DNA of 64,000 nucleotides from Serratia symbiotica (GTDB lineage Bacteria; Pseudomonadota; Gammaproteobacteria; Enterobacterales; Enterobacteriaceae): NCBI GenBank assembly GCA_024160085.1, contig JAMDYG010000001.1, positions 868,001 to 932,000 of the forward strand, read 5' to 3'. Shown piece by piece: positions 26,935 to 37,487 of this stretch (position 1 is its first letter; each line of letters starts with the position of its first letter). The notes under the pieces were generated by a model. It saw only the letters and a program-made list of their open reading frames with translations, ran no database searches and was not told where the DNA came from. The position numbers and the translations under genes were made by a program.

Positions 26935-27942
26935 GGCTTTAGCTCTAACGAACGAAAACAGACACTGGAACAATTCCGTGCCTTTTTGCGCAGCCTGTTG
27001 ATACATGCTGGTGTCGGCACTGTACTTGGCGGCGTGATGACTATGGTCGGTGAACTACAAAACCTAATCATCGCCAAAAGCGCCGGTTAGAGATTTATCG
27101 ATTTCTTCCTACGTATAGCACCGGTAACGCTGCCTGCGCTGTCATGCGGTCTACTGGTATGCCTGTTGGTCAAGCGTTTCCACCTGTTTTATTACGGTAC
27201 TTCGTTGCCCGAACCGGTGTGCGAGGTGCTGAAAGCATTCGATCGCAAGGCCAGCACAGTCCGCAGCAAGCAGGAGTAGCTCAAACTGGTGCTCCAGGCG
27301 CTGATCGTCGTTTGGCTAGTGTTGGCGCATTGGCGTTTCACTTGGCTGAGGTTGGCTTGATTAGTCTGTCGGTAATCATTCTAACGACCTTGCTGTGCGG
27401 AGTTACCGATGAACACGCCATCGACAAATCCTTCCAAGAAGCTTTGCCTTTCACCGCCCTACTGACTGTATTTTTCACTGTGGTAGCGGTGATTATTGAC
27501 CATCATCTGTTTAGCCTAGTGATCCAGTATGTCTTACAGGCTTCCCCAGCCTCTCAGTTGTCGCTGTTTTATCTATTTAACGACTTGCTGTCGTCAGTAT
27601 CAAGACAATGTTTTTATGTTAACACTATTTACATCAATGAAGCGCGTGCCGCCTTTGATAACGGTGCCCTGCCACTGAAGCAGTTCGAAATGCTGGCGGT
27701 CGCCATCAATACCGGCACTAACCTGCCTTCAGTCGTAACGACGAATGGTCAAGCAGCTTTTCTGTTTCTGCTGACTTCACAGAGTTGGTAACGTTGGCGC
27801 ATTTATCTTACGGCCATATGGTGTGGATAGCTTTGCCCTATACTGTCTGTCGTATTGACTGACGATAGCTGGTCTACTGTGCGTACAGTTTACCTTGGTG
27901 CCAATGACTTACCTGCTAGCACAATGGCATTGGCTAGCCTAG
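26935..27942 (+). pseudogene. nhaB: Na+/H+ antiporter NhaB, truncated and decayed
   Basis: Only the C-terminal two thirds of NhaB remain. Clear pieces: [29 protein letters not shown](L)[10 protein letters not shown], then a TAG in place of the next Trp codon, [60 protein letters not shown] and [20 protein letters not shown], ending TYLLAQWHWLA. Frameshifts near 27330 and 27775 and further stops occur. The 5' end is replaced by the AT-rich accessory block. Its neighbour dsbB is the normal enterobacterial partner. Confidence 0.9.
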
Positions 27943-28076
27943 CCACTGAACGATCAGCATTAATACTCCTTCCAGCCAATATTTTGCGCTGGTGCGGCGC
28001 TAAGTGACTGGCAGAACGGAGGTAAATTAGTTTAGACTGCACCTTTAGGTGCTTACTGAGTGGAGCAATAAATATT

Positions 28077-28607
28077 ATGTTGCAATTCTTTAAACGCTGC
28101 TCACAAGGCCGTGGGGCTTGGCTACTGATAGCTATCACCGCACTGTTATTGGAATTAGCCGCGCTCTATTTCCAGCACGTTATGCTGCTGCAACCCTGTG
28201 TGATGTGTATCTACGAGCGTTGCGCGATGTTTGGCATTCTTGGCGCAGCGCTAGTCGGCGCTTTCGCCCCGAAATCGCCGCTGCGCTATGCGGCAATTCT
28301 GCTGTGGATCTACAGCGCTTGGCAAGGGGTACAGACGGCATGGAAACACACCATGATCCAACTGCATCTGTCACTATTTAGCACCTGTGATTTCTTCGTC
28401 AACTTTCCATCCTGGTTGCCATTGGATAAATGGCTGCCAGCCGTGTTCTACGCTTCCGGCGACTGTGCCGCTCACCCGTGGTCATTCCTAACATTGACGA
28501 TGCCACAATGGCTGGTCGGTATCTTCGCCGTTTATCTGGTGGCTGCGGTGATGATGTTGATTGCGCAGTTTGTTCGCACACGCCGCCGCAATCTGTTTGG
28601 CCGTTAA
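28077..28607 (+). CDS. dsbB: disulfide bond formation protein DsbB
   Basis: Inner-membrane quinone reductase that reoxidises DsbA. At 176 residues it equals E. coli DsbB in length. All four catalytic cysteines are present: C41 and C44 in [11 protein letters not shown]104 in FSTCDFF and C130 in ASGDCAAH. Four transmembrane segments are visible (about residues 14-31, 48-64, 70-88, 144-163). The quinone-binding Arg48 is kept. A GGAG site lies 11 bases before the ATG. It is intact although adjacent nhaB and ycgN are dead. Confidence 0.95.
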   Translation: MLQFFKRCSQGRGAWLLIAITALLLELAALYFQHVMLLQPCVMCIYERCAMFGILGAALVGAFAPKSPLRYAAILLWIYSAWQGVQTAWKHTMIQLHLSLFSTCDFFVNFPSWLPLDKWLPAVFYASGDCAAHPWSFLTLTMPQWLVGIFAVYLVAAVMMLIAQFVRTRRRNLFGR

Positions 28608-28693
28608 AAGCCCCCCATGGACAGCATGAAATACCGTACCTATATATCTACTGTACCGGCCTGTCCAGCTTCACATTTAAATTATCTATATCT

Positions 28694-28802
28694 GTCATAC
28701 TTCAGCGTTAGCTTTCTTCGCTCACCTATTTACTTACTGATATAAGCTTCTGAGGATCGGTTGTATCGCCGTCTTACTGCCACTAGAATTATTTAGGGTA
28801 TA
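28694..28802. repeat. ERIC (enterobacterial repetitive intergenic consensus) element, copy 1
   Basis: Starts GTCATACTTCA, contains GCGTTAGCTTTC, the diverged core TACTTACTGATATAAGCTTC and ends AGAATTATTTAGGGTATA, the ends and core of ERIC/IRU sequences. Located between dsbB and the ycgN remnant. Confidence 0.7.
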
Positions 28803-28803
28803 T

Positions 28804-29243
28804 TCACCTTGCCCAACTTGGCTTATTCAAAATATGATCTTGCTAATCAACCACCTCGCTCTCGGGTACTGCAATATAGCGTACCGTAATGCTCTCGCTG
28901 TGCATTGCCTCCTTAGAGCTACTGATTAGCGCAGGTGCCACGGGAATAGCGGTTTACCTTCGCCGATCAGGCGGCAAGCGCAGGTTGGCGGCAACCAGTC
29001 AAAGGTGGTGAGATTTTCACGCGTCAGTTTTATGCAATCTTCTTCCAACTCGAAGCGGTGCGCGTAGTTACGGCACTGGCAGGATTTGATATTGAGCTAG
29101 TTGGCAAACCACGTTGGTGAAATAAATATCATCAGTATCTTCGTCAATCAGCTTAATTGCCCGCAGCCGCCGCACAGCGATTCTTACTGTTGTTCTGACA
29201 TTTCTGCCAAGGTTTTCTGTTGCCAAAAAGGGAGTGGTGACAT
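28804..29243 (-). pseudogene. ycgN: YcgN (UPF0260 cysteine-cluster protein), decayed
   Basis: Minus strand: MSPLPFWQQKTLAEMSEQQ, stop, ESLCGGCGQ (normally CDGCGRCC, so cysteines are lost), then [40 protein letters not shown], and after a shift SITVRYIAVPESEVVD, stop, HILNKPSWAR. The family is a probable zinc/iron-cluster protein of unknown role. Order dsbB-ycgN-ycgM-ycgL-minC follows E. coli, although here a fimbrial operon separates ycgN from ycgM. Confidence 0.85.
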
Positions 29244-29471
29244 GTTTAGGCCTAATATCGGTAAAATAACCCGCACAGCGGGATGTGATGGGGGGGGAAC
29301 TATATAGCCAAGTTAAAAAAGCAAAAGGAAATTAAAAACCCACGCCTGCCCTTCTCCATTAGCTAGCAGCGCCCCCAAGGGATAAACACTCCCAGCGCGA
29401 AGGCAAAACCCTATGACGAAAAAGTGAGCTTCAGAGGGGCGGGGTTCAGCCTTAATGAGATAAATTAGCTG
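29244..29471. other. spacer between ycgN and regulator remnants
   Basis: No gene recognised; contains a run of eight G at 29290-29297. Confidence 0.35.
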
Positions 29472-30056
29472 CTACATTAATATGCCGTGGCTCAAAAATT
29501 GGTACAGTTCGATATCTCGGTTCATATTGAGTTTCCTCATAGCTGAGTGTTTCTTGCTGCTTACCGTTTTCACATTTTTCTTAAGCACACGGTAGATAGT
29601 CGAAATGCTAAATCCAAGGCTGATATAACAAATTATATTTTTCTTACTGTAGCTCAGCCGTTGAAAACGGCAATCCTCAATGGCACGTCATTACTATGCG
29701 CGAGTGAGTGATTATTGCTCTGCTGCGGTAACCAAACCTTATCCAGTTTTTTTAGCAGCGTTTCAATGCTGTCATTATGGAAAAAGAAAGTAGTATCACG
29801 GATATATGAGCATACCTCATAATGCGTCAAATCATTGGCATACAAATGGGTATCACTCGCTGCAAGCCCTGATTAAACAGGCAATAGCAGCTAAAGCTCT
29901 GCGTAAATGTATCTAACAATCGAAAAACCGGCCTCGAATCGCCAGCAAAGGTACGATCATAACCGGTGAAGTTGACCTTTAAGTTTTTATAAAAAAGTAG
30001 CTTGTCACTAATTTCCTCAGCCCGTACTCAAAATAGCGATCTCTCTCCAATATTGA
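29472..30056 (-). pseudogene. LuxR/FixJ-type transcription regulator, decayed
   Basis: The minus strand ends with a GerE-type helix-turn-helix: LSYSKKNIICYISLGFSIST, then IYRVLKKNVKTVSSKKHSAM and RKLNMNRDIELYQFL, matching the LuxR C-terminal pattern (kTVssH...KL). Upstream fragments (YFEYGLRKLVTSYF, CSYIRDTTFFFHNDSIETLL) form a divergent N-terminal domain with several stops and a frameshift near 29650. Similar regulators often accompany chaperone-usher fimbrial operons, here directly adjacent. Confidence 0.55.
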
Positions 30057-30492
30057 AACATTAATCATAATTCCCTCCTGGGTGAATATACACTTAGTAC
30101 TATATTGACATTTTGTTACTCAGGCAGCAGCATGCCGATTTCTCTTTTAGCTACAAGGGAATCATTACAATGACTAACACCACTGTTTTTTGTGGCCTAA
30201 TAATGGTATCTGGTTCAATTATTTGCATTACCCTATTTTGTAAGTCGCTCATCATCATTCAATCATTATCACCAAGGTGGCAGAGGCAGTGAATTTTCCA
30301 GTCGGGATTACTCTAGTCGGTGCTTTTCTCATCGGTGCAAAGTAAATCCAACCATCACCTTTGCACTAACTAAATTGGTTGTGAAACTGCCACTAGGCTT
30401 TATGGTACACGGGATTGATACTGCACACAACCGGCGTGGGAACCACCTAGCCTTTTAATAAAATACGCAATGCCGGAAGCGGGTTTTTGGCC
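30057..30492. other. region between regulator and fimbrial remnants
   Basis: No gene recognised. A 41-codon hydrophobic frame at 30170 (MTNTTVFCGLIMVSGSIICI) has no known family. Confidence 0.35.
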
Positions 30493-31041
30493 TCAAGAGG
30501 GCTGTCGCTGGAAGGCGACATAGAGCGATAAATGGGAGGCGGCCTGCACATTGCGTGGCAACAGTACCCCGCCGCCGACCATATCACGGTGCAATATCAG
30601 CGAAAGCTCTCCTTCCATACCATAAAAGAACCGGTTAAATGCGCGTCCCATGCCATAATTCAGCGATGCACTGACCCCCTAATACGACCAGCTGAACGGT
30701 ACTATTTCCCCACGCAGCATACTGACCTTGATATCCAGATTTTCATTCAGTTTCAAATATCCACTATTAATGTCAAAAGGCATTAGGTAAGTTTCCCCAG
30801 CCAACCAGGATGGCGTGTTGGTTAACGAGGTTTGGTTATTGTAGTTCAGCGAATAGGATGACTTGGCCGGCGTCTTGTAAAAGAGCTGCAACTTCATTCC
30901 CACTCTGCTGCTGGGAAAAGATTAACTGTCCAGTTGAATGTAAAAATCGTTTTCTCCAGTGCCGTCCCAAAAAGTATTATACAAGTTTGCCCATGCTATC
31001 TGGCTAGTGAAAAGCATCAAAAGGAAAAAACATGTCCGCAT
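30493..31041 (-). pseudogene. fimbrial tip adhesin-like subunit, decayed
   Basis: ATG at 31041 begins a signal peptide (MRTCFFLLMLFTSQIAWA) followed by NLYNTFWDGTGENDFYIQLD and a TAA. Later text includes MKLQLFYKTPAKSSYSLNYN and INSGYLKLNENLDIKVSML, a TAA, then NYGMGRAFNR and the tail SHLSLYVAFQRQPS. Position as the last gene of the operon and the signal peptide suggest a tip subunit. Family is inferred from context. Confidence 0.5.
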
Positions 31042-31107
31042 ATAAATATCTCCCAATCATCGGCCTGCGTATGCCATTTCTGATCTGCCGCCATGCGGTC
31101 TGCGCGA

Positions 31108-31629
31108 TTAGTTGTAATTTAGCGTGAAGTGGTAATGGCGCTGAAGGTTCCTTCCTTAATGTATCGCTGCTTAATGCTGCCCTTATCCGCCTGTAAATAA
31201 GCCTGTAAGCTTAAGCGCGTATCCCCAGGCAGTAGATTAAACCGCGCCACATTGCGATTTAGCGACAGCGCTTCCCCCTGCTGGGTTTCTAAGCCAATCG
31301 CTACCCCTTGGGCGCTGCCGCTGATCGCCAGCAGACTAGGGGTTGCTGAGGGTCTTCTTCACCATCAAAAATTATTTCGATGGTGTTACCGAAGCTTAAA
31401 TCGCAATGTTCAACAGAATGTCGAACTTTTTGATATGGCCTCGCGGACGGCTGTAGAAGTCATGCACTGACATCACACCGAACACCGCACGTTGATCCGC
31501 AGAATTAATGTTAACTACGCTCGGGACCTCCACCAGCTCACCGTGCAACCTGATATCCACTGCTTGCACCCTGTTATAGTCAACAACATCATGGCGAGCA
31601 ACACGCAACAGAGAGTTTGCATATATCAC
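31108..31629 (-). pseudogene. minor fimbrial subunit, decayed
   Basis: Minus strand: an N-terminal strand region AVDIRLHGELVEVPSVVNIN typical of FimF/PapK-like pilins, then in other frames IEIIFDGEEDPQQPLVLAIS-like text (31330-31400) and the C-terminal beta strand TFTLNYN at the stop. Several shifts. One of at least three minor pilin genes in this dead operon. Confidence 0.55.
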
Positions 31630-31631
31630 CC

Positions 31632-32155
31632 TCAGTAATAGTGGGAGATCATGGTGGCGTTGGCGCTAAAATTATAGCCAACCAACGGTTTGCCCGAGTC
31701 GTCTTTGACCGGTATAGCCTGTAGGAGAAAACGGGTATCCCGATCGACATAAAAAAACTGATTCAGGGGAATTTTTTGTCCATCAACACCGTTGTACAAT
31801 ACGACGCCCAAATTACTGCTATCGGTTTTTAGCACATTCTCCCCGTTCAATTGATCGCCTTGTATCGCAATTTGTAACGGTGCCAAGGTATCGGCATCGC
31901 AACTGAAGATCAACGTTTTCATCACTGCATAACTGCTGCCATTTACCTTTTGACATCTACGCTGCCAAAAGCAAAATAAATGGTCTGTTCGCCGTTGATC
32001 TTGCAGGGTAGCGGATTAAACACCGTACCTCTGAAGGTAACCTCAGTGCCACCCTCACCACGTGCCAACGGATTGCCAAGCGCGCATATAAGCAACACCG
32101 CTACCCCAGCAATGCTGATCCTGATTTTCTTTTCATCGTACAATATGGTCATCAC
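31632..32155 (-). pseudogene. minor fimbrial subunit, frameshifted
   Basis: Signal-like start MMTILYDEKKIRISIAGVAV, then GTEVTFRGTVFNPLPCKING and IYFAFGSVDVKR, the pilin N-terminal pattern with the first disulfide cysteine. A frameshift near 31940 separates it from IFSCDADTLAPLQIAIQGDQ (second cysteine), NLGVVLYNGVDGQKIPLNQF and the C-terminal donor strand ANATMISHYY. Apart from this one region the gene is near full length (about 170 codons). Confidence 0.7.
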
Positions 32156-32470
32156 AGATGCTCCAGGAGGAATGCCAACAGCATGCTGAACGAACCTTCA
32201 AGCAGCGACTTCGGCTGCCGCAGTCGCTGAGCATAAAACAGCAGGCTATTGTCTGCTGGATTGAGCGCTTTCACACCGCTGTGCACGCCCAGTGTCAGTG
32301 GCTGCTGACTCTCATCAGTAAGGCCTGGGGTTCTATACCCTGTGCGTTTCCCGTCAAGCTGAATGACTGCTGTACATCGTCGGCTTGTACCCTGATAAAG
32401 ATTATGAACATGCCTGGCTACTGTGGCCTAGAGGTTAGTGTGCCGACCATTTGGCTATCAGGCAACTCCC
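32152..32470 (-). pseudogene. fimbrial subunit C-terminal remnant
   Basis: The 3' end reads QQPLTLGVHSGVKALNPADN, LLFYAQ and then SLLEGSFS...FLLEHL, a pilin-type C-terminus in shifted frames. The stop at 32152 overlaps the start of the next subunit. The N-terminal part seems deleted into the usher remnant. Weak call. Confidence 0.4.
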
Positions 32471-33690
32471 CGGCGCATGCTAACCGGTGACGCGGGATCG
32501 CCCTTACAGAGACCAACTGTTAGCCACCAACCCCCCAGGAGAATACCCCGTTGCTTAACATCGGCCCTTCAATATGGTCATAGCGCGATAGACGCCTAAA
32601 AGCCGTGGCGTAGCGCAAGTTGCCAAGGACGAGTCAGATACGGTACCGAGGCATTGTCGACCTGGAATGTTTGCACACTGCCGTCTTGTTTTTCAACCTT
32701 CACATCCAATTATCCATTGACTGCGCTGTTAAACGACTGAATGCAGAATGTCCCAGAGGTGACTGTGGTTTGATAAACTACCTTGCCCAGTTGGGAAACA
32801 GTAATCTTGTTATTAGTGCAGGCAATACCACTCTAGCCTCCGCCACTGCGTAACCGCGTAGCGATGGTGGCAGCATGCATTCATCGCTGTTGAGGCTAAT
32901 ACCGGTATAACACCAACTGTCGAACAGGTTGGAAGCCAGGAAAATCTCTCCCAACATTACGGTGGCACCCATTTGCGGCAGAGCGCGGTAAGCATAAAAC
33001 CGATTCTAGCCTAGGTTATGTCTGCTGCTGGCTGTGCATTTGACATAACTGCTCTGATAATCGGCATGCATACGCCAGGCACCTAGATTAGTACCCGCTG
33101 TGCCGCTGACACTGGCATTGTGCATATGGTCATTGCGTTGCAGGCAGCTTACAGTGCTATTGAGACTGTAGTCCAACATCAGGCCAGGAATAGAATACCA
33201 TTATCCCACTGTGCTAGCGTAACCAAGTTAGGATCAGTTTATTCCAACCAGGCTTGCGGTATGGAGATCTGCAACGAAGCACTCGCCAGATCACTACGCA
33301 CCTCAGTGCCTTGCAAGACACTGAGATCAGCGCAGTCATGGTGGTGCCAGTAGCAGATTTTTTCTACTGTTGGGGTTAGCTACAACTGCCTTATCAATTC
33401 CGGTAACAGGTAGGCTTCGCTGCTATTCTTTTTTTCTTCACGCGGGTAAAAAGGCACGGTGAAATCAGACAGATCTCTGTCATTCAAACGCAACATAAGC
33501 GGATAATGGTCTGGCAGTATATAATTAGAAGAAGAAAAACGAGAAAAATCGATATTATTTTTATCTTTAGCGTCTAATACATCGGTATTAAACTCAACGG
33601 AATAAGCCAGTTTTCCTGCATCTAGCAAAGAAAATAAGATAGCAACACTTAACCAGTGTGGTGAACCTATCTACTATTTTCTTATTTTCG
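32471..33690 (-). pseudogene. outer-membrane fimbrial usher, decayed and truncated
   Basis: N-terminus: LDAGKLAYSVEFNTDVLDAK, IDFSRFSSSNYILPDHYPLM, LRLNDRDLSDFTVPFYP and EAYLLPELIRQL, the PapC/FimD N-terminal domain. Then SLQISIPQAWLEYTDPNLVT, WDNGIPGLMLDYSLN, the barrel piece MGATVMLGEIFLASNLFDSW, and QDGSVQTFQVDNASVPYLTR, GNSWSLYGG. About 400 of some 850 codons remain; the plug and C-terminal domains are missing. No chaperone gene is recognisable nearby. Confidence 0.8.
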
Positions 33691-33725
33691 CCGCAGATCA
33701 TCTGTATTCCATTGACCCTGTTCTA

Positions 33726-33849
33726 AGAGCCTATCCTAGTAGGTGTAGCAGCCAGTTTGAAAACCGTCAGCGTGCATGGCGTACGTGAGGTTGGTGAGCA
33801 CTGCCCTGGGCCAAAGTGGCAAATAAAATAGCCTAATGGGACAGGCTCT
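33726..33849. repeat. MITE-like dispersed repeat, copy A
   Basis: A 124-bp unit with imperfect terminal inverted repeats: left AGAGCCTATCCTAGTAGG, right end reverse complement AGAGCCTGTCCCATTAGG (15 of 18 match). Interior words GGTGAGCACTGCCC and GGCAAATAAAATAGCC recur in copies B (35497) and C (58567). It carries no gene. Resembles the short palindromic families of enterobacteria; not compared with a database. Confidence 0.75.
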
Positions 33850-33904
33850 AAGTACATTGGTGTAATTAAAGATATTCCAATATAAAATGTACAATGGCCC
33901 GGTA

Positions 33905-34410
33905 GCGCCCGACCCTGAGCTGTTGGTTATTTAGCCGAAGGAATAATGAACAATTCAAGAAAGTCAGCGCCATGTCTGGCAAAACTTCTCCAAGCACCAG
34001 TGGATTGCCCGTGCATATTCAATCGCCAGCCCGACCCCACGCGCACTGCCATGCAAGGCGATCAATGCGCTGTTACTATCATACAGCGTGTCAGGCCATC
34101 ACCCTTGCCAGATCCTGAGGTAATACACTGCATGGTTGCTCTGATCAACGGCAACCCGTTCGTGTGAACGTTAAATTCCCCCCCCTGCCTTGTTTTGTTA
34201 CCACTTCTATCGGCAAGGAACCGAAGTCGATATCCTGGAAATCACTACTGCTTTCAACAGCTCAGGACGATATGATAATTCACCTACTGAGGATAACTTG
34301 GCCATAACCTGTCTATATCTGCGCCAGCATTACACAATTACGCATGTACTGCATAGCAGCATAAGATCCAACCTATCAATAACTGATCTCATATGTTCAC
34401 CTTCCTTTTT
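33905..34410 (-). pseudogene. FimI-like fimbrial subunit, decayed
   Basis: In shifted frames the minus strand gives DFQDIDFGSLPIEVVTKQG (pilin N-terminal motif), then NSALIALHGSARGVGLAIEY followed by a distorted version of the usual LVLGEVLP. Stops are many. Position between the major subunit and usher fits a FimI-type gene. Moderate to weak call. Confidence 0.45.
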
Positions 34411-34469
34411 ATCATTAGCAAACAGATATGCCTAATGCGAACTGCGGCGCTCCTACATACCGTTACCGA

Positions 34470-34979
34470 TTACTGATAATCGATCACAAAATCGGCAATA
34501 CTGGGGAACTCTCCCTGCACTGCGGCTGCGGAAGCCAGCCCTTATAAGTAAGCAGAGAAGTAGAGCCTGTTATCACCTTGAACCAATTTAAGCATACTGG
34601 TTTTCTGTCCCAGAGCAATCCGGTTGCAGTTAGCATCAGTAATGGCGATGCCCGTGCCGCGTACACTGTGGAGATACCCAGCAGATTGGCCGTAGTACCG
34701 CTGCCAGCAGCACTGCCATCAAAGGTAATGGAAACTACATCACAGTTTTCCAATTGGAAACCAAAATGGCGTGGTTTGGACGAGTTTTGATCTTTCAACT
34801 CATTCTGCGTAACATGACCCAATTTCACTTCCTACTGTGAGCTATCCCGGCGTTAGAGAACAAGGTGTATCTACAATAGTACTGGTAAATGTTACCTTAC
34901 CAGCCTCCCCATTAACCTCATTTACTGCGGGAAAGACTACCCATATGACCATAACGCATACTGCCCACAGCTTATTCAT
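34470..34979 (-). pseudogene. major fimbrial subunit (FimA type), decayed
   Basis: ATG at 34979 starts a signal peptide (MNKLWAVCVMVIWVVFPAVN) and GEAGKVTFTSTIVDTPCSL, the FimA N-terminus with the first cysteine. After stops: SKPRHFGFQLENCDVVSITF (second cysteine), DGSAAGSGTTANLLGI, GIAITDANCNRIALGQ, NRLYFSAYL and the donor strand SIADFVIDYQ. At least two stops and two shifts. First gene of the operon, with an AT-rich upstream region. Confidence 0.75.
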
Positions 34980-35496
34980 TTTTATCAATATCTACCTGTC
35001 ACTCCAGATTCAATAGTTTTGAATTTCAATAAAAACTACTCACCAACAATATGAGGCAAGACAGAAAATGTTTTATTTTTGTATTTGGCAGCAATAAAAC
35101 CTCAATACTTTAATAGTATTAATAATATAAATCCAAGAGATATAAATAAAACAATTTAACTTAACAAAGTTAAAAACAAAGCTTAACTTCAATTAAACTA
35201 ATAATATTCTATATCATCTAGTCAATAATGAGTGAAAATACTATTAACATAGATAAAAGAACCACTCAAACAAAAATATTTAGATCAAACACTGATAAAA
35301 CGCAAATTTTTGGTTGTCAAGGCCCAAAATGGCACACAAGCAACAGATAAGGGGGGAAAGGGTGTGGCTACTTAATAGAAAAGGGATCTGAGGCTAGTGG
35401 CTGAGTAGCAGTAAGATCTGCTTTATTAAGATAATCTTATTGATAGAAAGACACAAAGAAACGCATTCACCCGCAATGGCCCCCCACGCCAAACAT
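34980..35496. other. AT-rich region upstream of the fimbrial operon
   Basis: More than 500 bases without a recognisable gene; strongly AT-rich from 35000 to 35300, as expected for a fimbrial control region. No phase-switch inverted repeats noticed. Confidence 0.45.
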
Positions 35497-35577
35497 AGAG
35501 CCTATCCCAGTAGGTGTACATGGATAAACACTGCCCAGAGCCAAAATGGCAAATAAAGTAGCCTAGAGGATAGATAT
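35497..35577. repeat. MITE-like dispersed repeat, copy B (internally deleted)
   Basis: Left end AGAGCCTATCCCAGTAGG matches copies A and C; the interior is shortened, keeping CACTGCCCAGAGCCAAAATG and GGCAAATAAAGTAGCCTA. The right terminal repeat has decayed. About 81 bp. Confidence 0.65.
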
Positions 35578-35628
35578 TCAAGAGACTCACCGCCTGCCGC
35601 CTGAGAAACAGCTGGCACAGGGATTAGA

Positions 35629-36283
35629 TCACACGGGTTTTCAGCACCATACCACACTGAGCGGCACCTTCAAGCTATCGCCAATAACCAGCGAACCTAC
35701 GCGCCCTGTAGGATGCCAGTGAGGACGATATCGCCCTCTCGCAGCGTGAAGAAACGGCTCATGTAGGCGATCAACGGCATGATCGGCGTGATCATCTCGC
35801 GGGTATTACCCTGATGACGCAATTTATCGTTGACCGCCAGCGACAGCGCAACACGTTGTGGATCGCCAAATTTAGCCGCCGGAATAAAGCCAGATATTGG
35901 GCAAAAACCATCGAAAGCCTTAGCTTTTCCCACGGTTGCCCTGCTTTTTTGAACTCTGCCTGCCGCTCGCGCAGCATCAAATCGAGCGCAGTGCCATAGC
36001 CAGCAATCGCCCCTGATACCTGTTCTTCGTTGTCCTGCTTTAGCGCGGTGCCAATTAGCACCGCCAACTCTACCTCATGGTGGACAGAAACCAATTCTTT
36101 GGGGATCTCCAGCGGATGGTGAATATCGCACAACGCTGTCTCAGGCCTGATAAATACCATAGGTTCAGCAGATATCGCACTGCCTATTTCCTTGATGTGT
36201 TCTCTATAGTTGCTGCCAATGCAAACCACTTTATTCACCGGCAAATCAAGCAATGCCCCCTGCCAATCTCTATGCCTATACAT
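35629..36283 (-). pseudogene. ycgM: fumarylacetoacetate-hydrolase family protein YcgM, frameshifted
   Basis: The N-terminal 120 residues are clean: HRDWQGALLDLPVNKVVCIG, SNYREHIKEIGSAI, FIRPETALCD and SVHHEVELAVLIGTAL with the metal-binding H-E-x-E set. A frameshift near 35900 (after GQPWEK) moves the rest to another frame: FDGFCPISGFIPAAK, MPLIAYMSRFFTLREGDIVL and a damaged LTGTPxGVG loop followed by a stop. E. coli YcgM is 219 residues. It flanks ycgL and minC as in E. coli. Confidence 0.9.
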
Positions 36284-36384
36284 ACCTTTGTCTCCCTTAG
36301 GAGCTTACCCGCTAAGCCCCTTATTGACATATGGACATTGCGGCTATATAGTCAGTAGCCATGCATATGATAATATTACTATTT

Positions 36385-36647
36385 TTATCTATAAAGATGC
36401 GTGTTAAGCAGATTTTACAGCAGTGAAGGGAACTGCAAATAGTACCCTTCGTCTCTCAGAGACTGTTTGACTTTTTCACTGTCTGCCGAGGCCAACTTTT
36501 TTCGCTCGTCGAGCTAAAGTACCATCACCAAGCATGGCGTGCCGAAATTTTTCATCAATTTTTGCGGTACATGAGAGAAATCGTCTTTTTTTCGATATAA
36601 AGATACGTTTTATCGCGTTTCGTACTGCTATAGATCACGCAAAGCAT
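36385..36647 (-). pseudogene. ycgL: YcgL (DUF709) protein, decayed
   Basis: Minus strand: MLCVIYSSTKRDKTYLYIEK, then one A is missing in an A-run so that the next codons shift; the continuing frame reads DDFSHVPQKLMKNFGTPCLV, MVL, stop, LDERKKLASADSEKVKQSLR and DEGYYLQFPSLL, stop, NLLNTHL. These are the conserved blocks of YcgL, a small protein of unknown role located next to minC in enterobacteria. Three independent lesions. Confidence 0.85.
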
Positions 36648-36781
36648 TTTATTAACTCTATTTAATTAAGACATCGTCTTGCCTGAGCATAACTCTAAAT
36701 ATACCATGTTTAATACATCGGAATATCGCACCCCGAGTAGTATTCTGGGGTTTTAACGTTGCTTAGACTGAGTCAGGATAG
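36648..36781. promoter_or_regulatory. minC upstream region
   Basis: Contains a CCCC/GGGG stem with a TTTT tail at about 36731-36757, terminator- or attenuator-like, and an AGGA ribosome-binding site six bases before minC. No confident promoter. Confidence 0.3.
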
Positions 36782-37462
36782 ATGTCACAATCGCCAATTG
36801 AGCTAAAAGGCAGTAGTTTTACCCTATCGGTTGTTCATTTGTATACTTCAGAACCCGAGGTAATACGTCAAGCGTTACTGAAAAAAGTAGAGCAAGCGCC
36901 CAGCTTTTTAAATAACGCCCCTGTTATTATCAACGTTGCAATGCTGAATAGCGATGCGAACTGGAAAGAACTTCAGCAGGCTGTCGAGGCGGCAGGTTTG
37001 CGCGTGGTTGGCGTCAGCGGTTGCCGAGTTGAGCGACAAAAGCAGGCGATAGTGCAGGCCGGGCTGCCACTACTTAACGAAGGCAAAGGTCAGAAAATGG
37101 TCACGCCAGACACAGTGGAAGACCCCCACCCCACCAAGGCACGTATCATCAATACGCCGGTACGCTCCGGCCAACAGATTTATGCCCGCAATAGCGATCT
37201 GATCGTTGCAAGCAGCGTCAGTGCTGGTGCTGAGCTGATTGCCGATGGCAATATTCACATCTACGGCATGATGCGTGGTCGTGCTCTGGCTGGTGCATCT
37301 GGCGATATACAGTGCCAGATTTTTTGCATGCACCTGGGGGCTGAGCTAGTCTCTATCGCAGGGCAGTACTGGTTGAGCGACCAGATCCCGCCCGATTACC
37401 TTGGGCAGGCAGTACAGATTAGCCCGTTAAATAACGCTTTAACCATACAACGTCTAAACTAA
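36782..37462 (+). CDS. minC: septum-site determining protein MinC
   Basis: Inhibitor of FtsZ ring assembly at the poles. 226 residues against 231 in E. coli. N-terminal FtsZ-binding domain [21 protein letters not shown]-terminal beta-helix domain that binds Min[41 protein letters not shown] and [20 protein letters not shown], including the RSGQxI and G-rich turns needed for MinD. The linker (about residues 100-120) is short. First gene of minCDE, 25 bases before minD. Intact. Confidence 0.96.
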   Translation: MSQSPIELKGSSFTLSVVHLYTSEPEVIRQALLKKVEQAPSFLNNAPVIINVAMLNSDANWKELQQAVEAAGLRVVGVSGCRVERQKQAIVQAGLPLLNEGKGQKMVTPDTVEDPHPTKARIINTPVRSGQQIYARNSDLIVASSVSAGAELIADGNIHIYGMMRGRALAGASGDIQCQIFCMHLGAELVSIAGQYWLSDQIPPDYLGQAVQISPLNNALTIQRLN

Positions 37463-37487
37463 GCCATTTTGACAAGGAATCCATTTC

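Noticed and set aside
36731-36757. CCCC/GGGG stem with T-run before minC as a true terminator
   Set aside because: Only four to five pairs and no gene directly upstream in that direction; kept only as a note on the minC leader.
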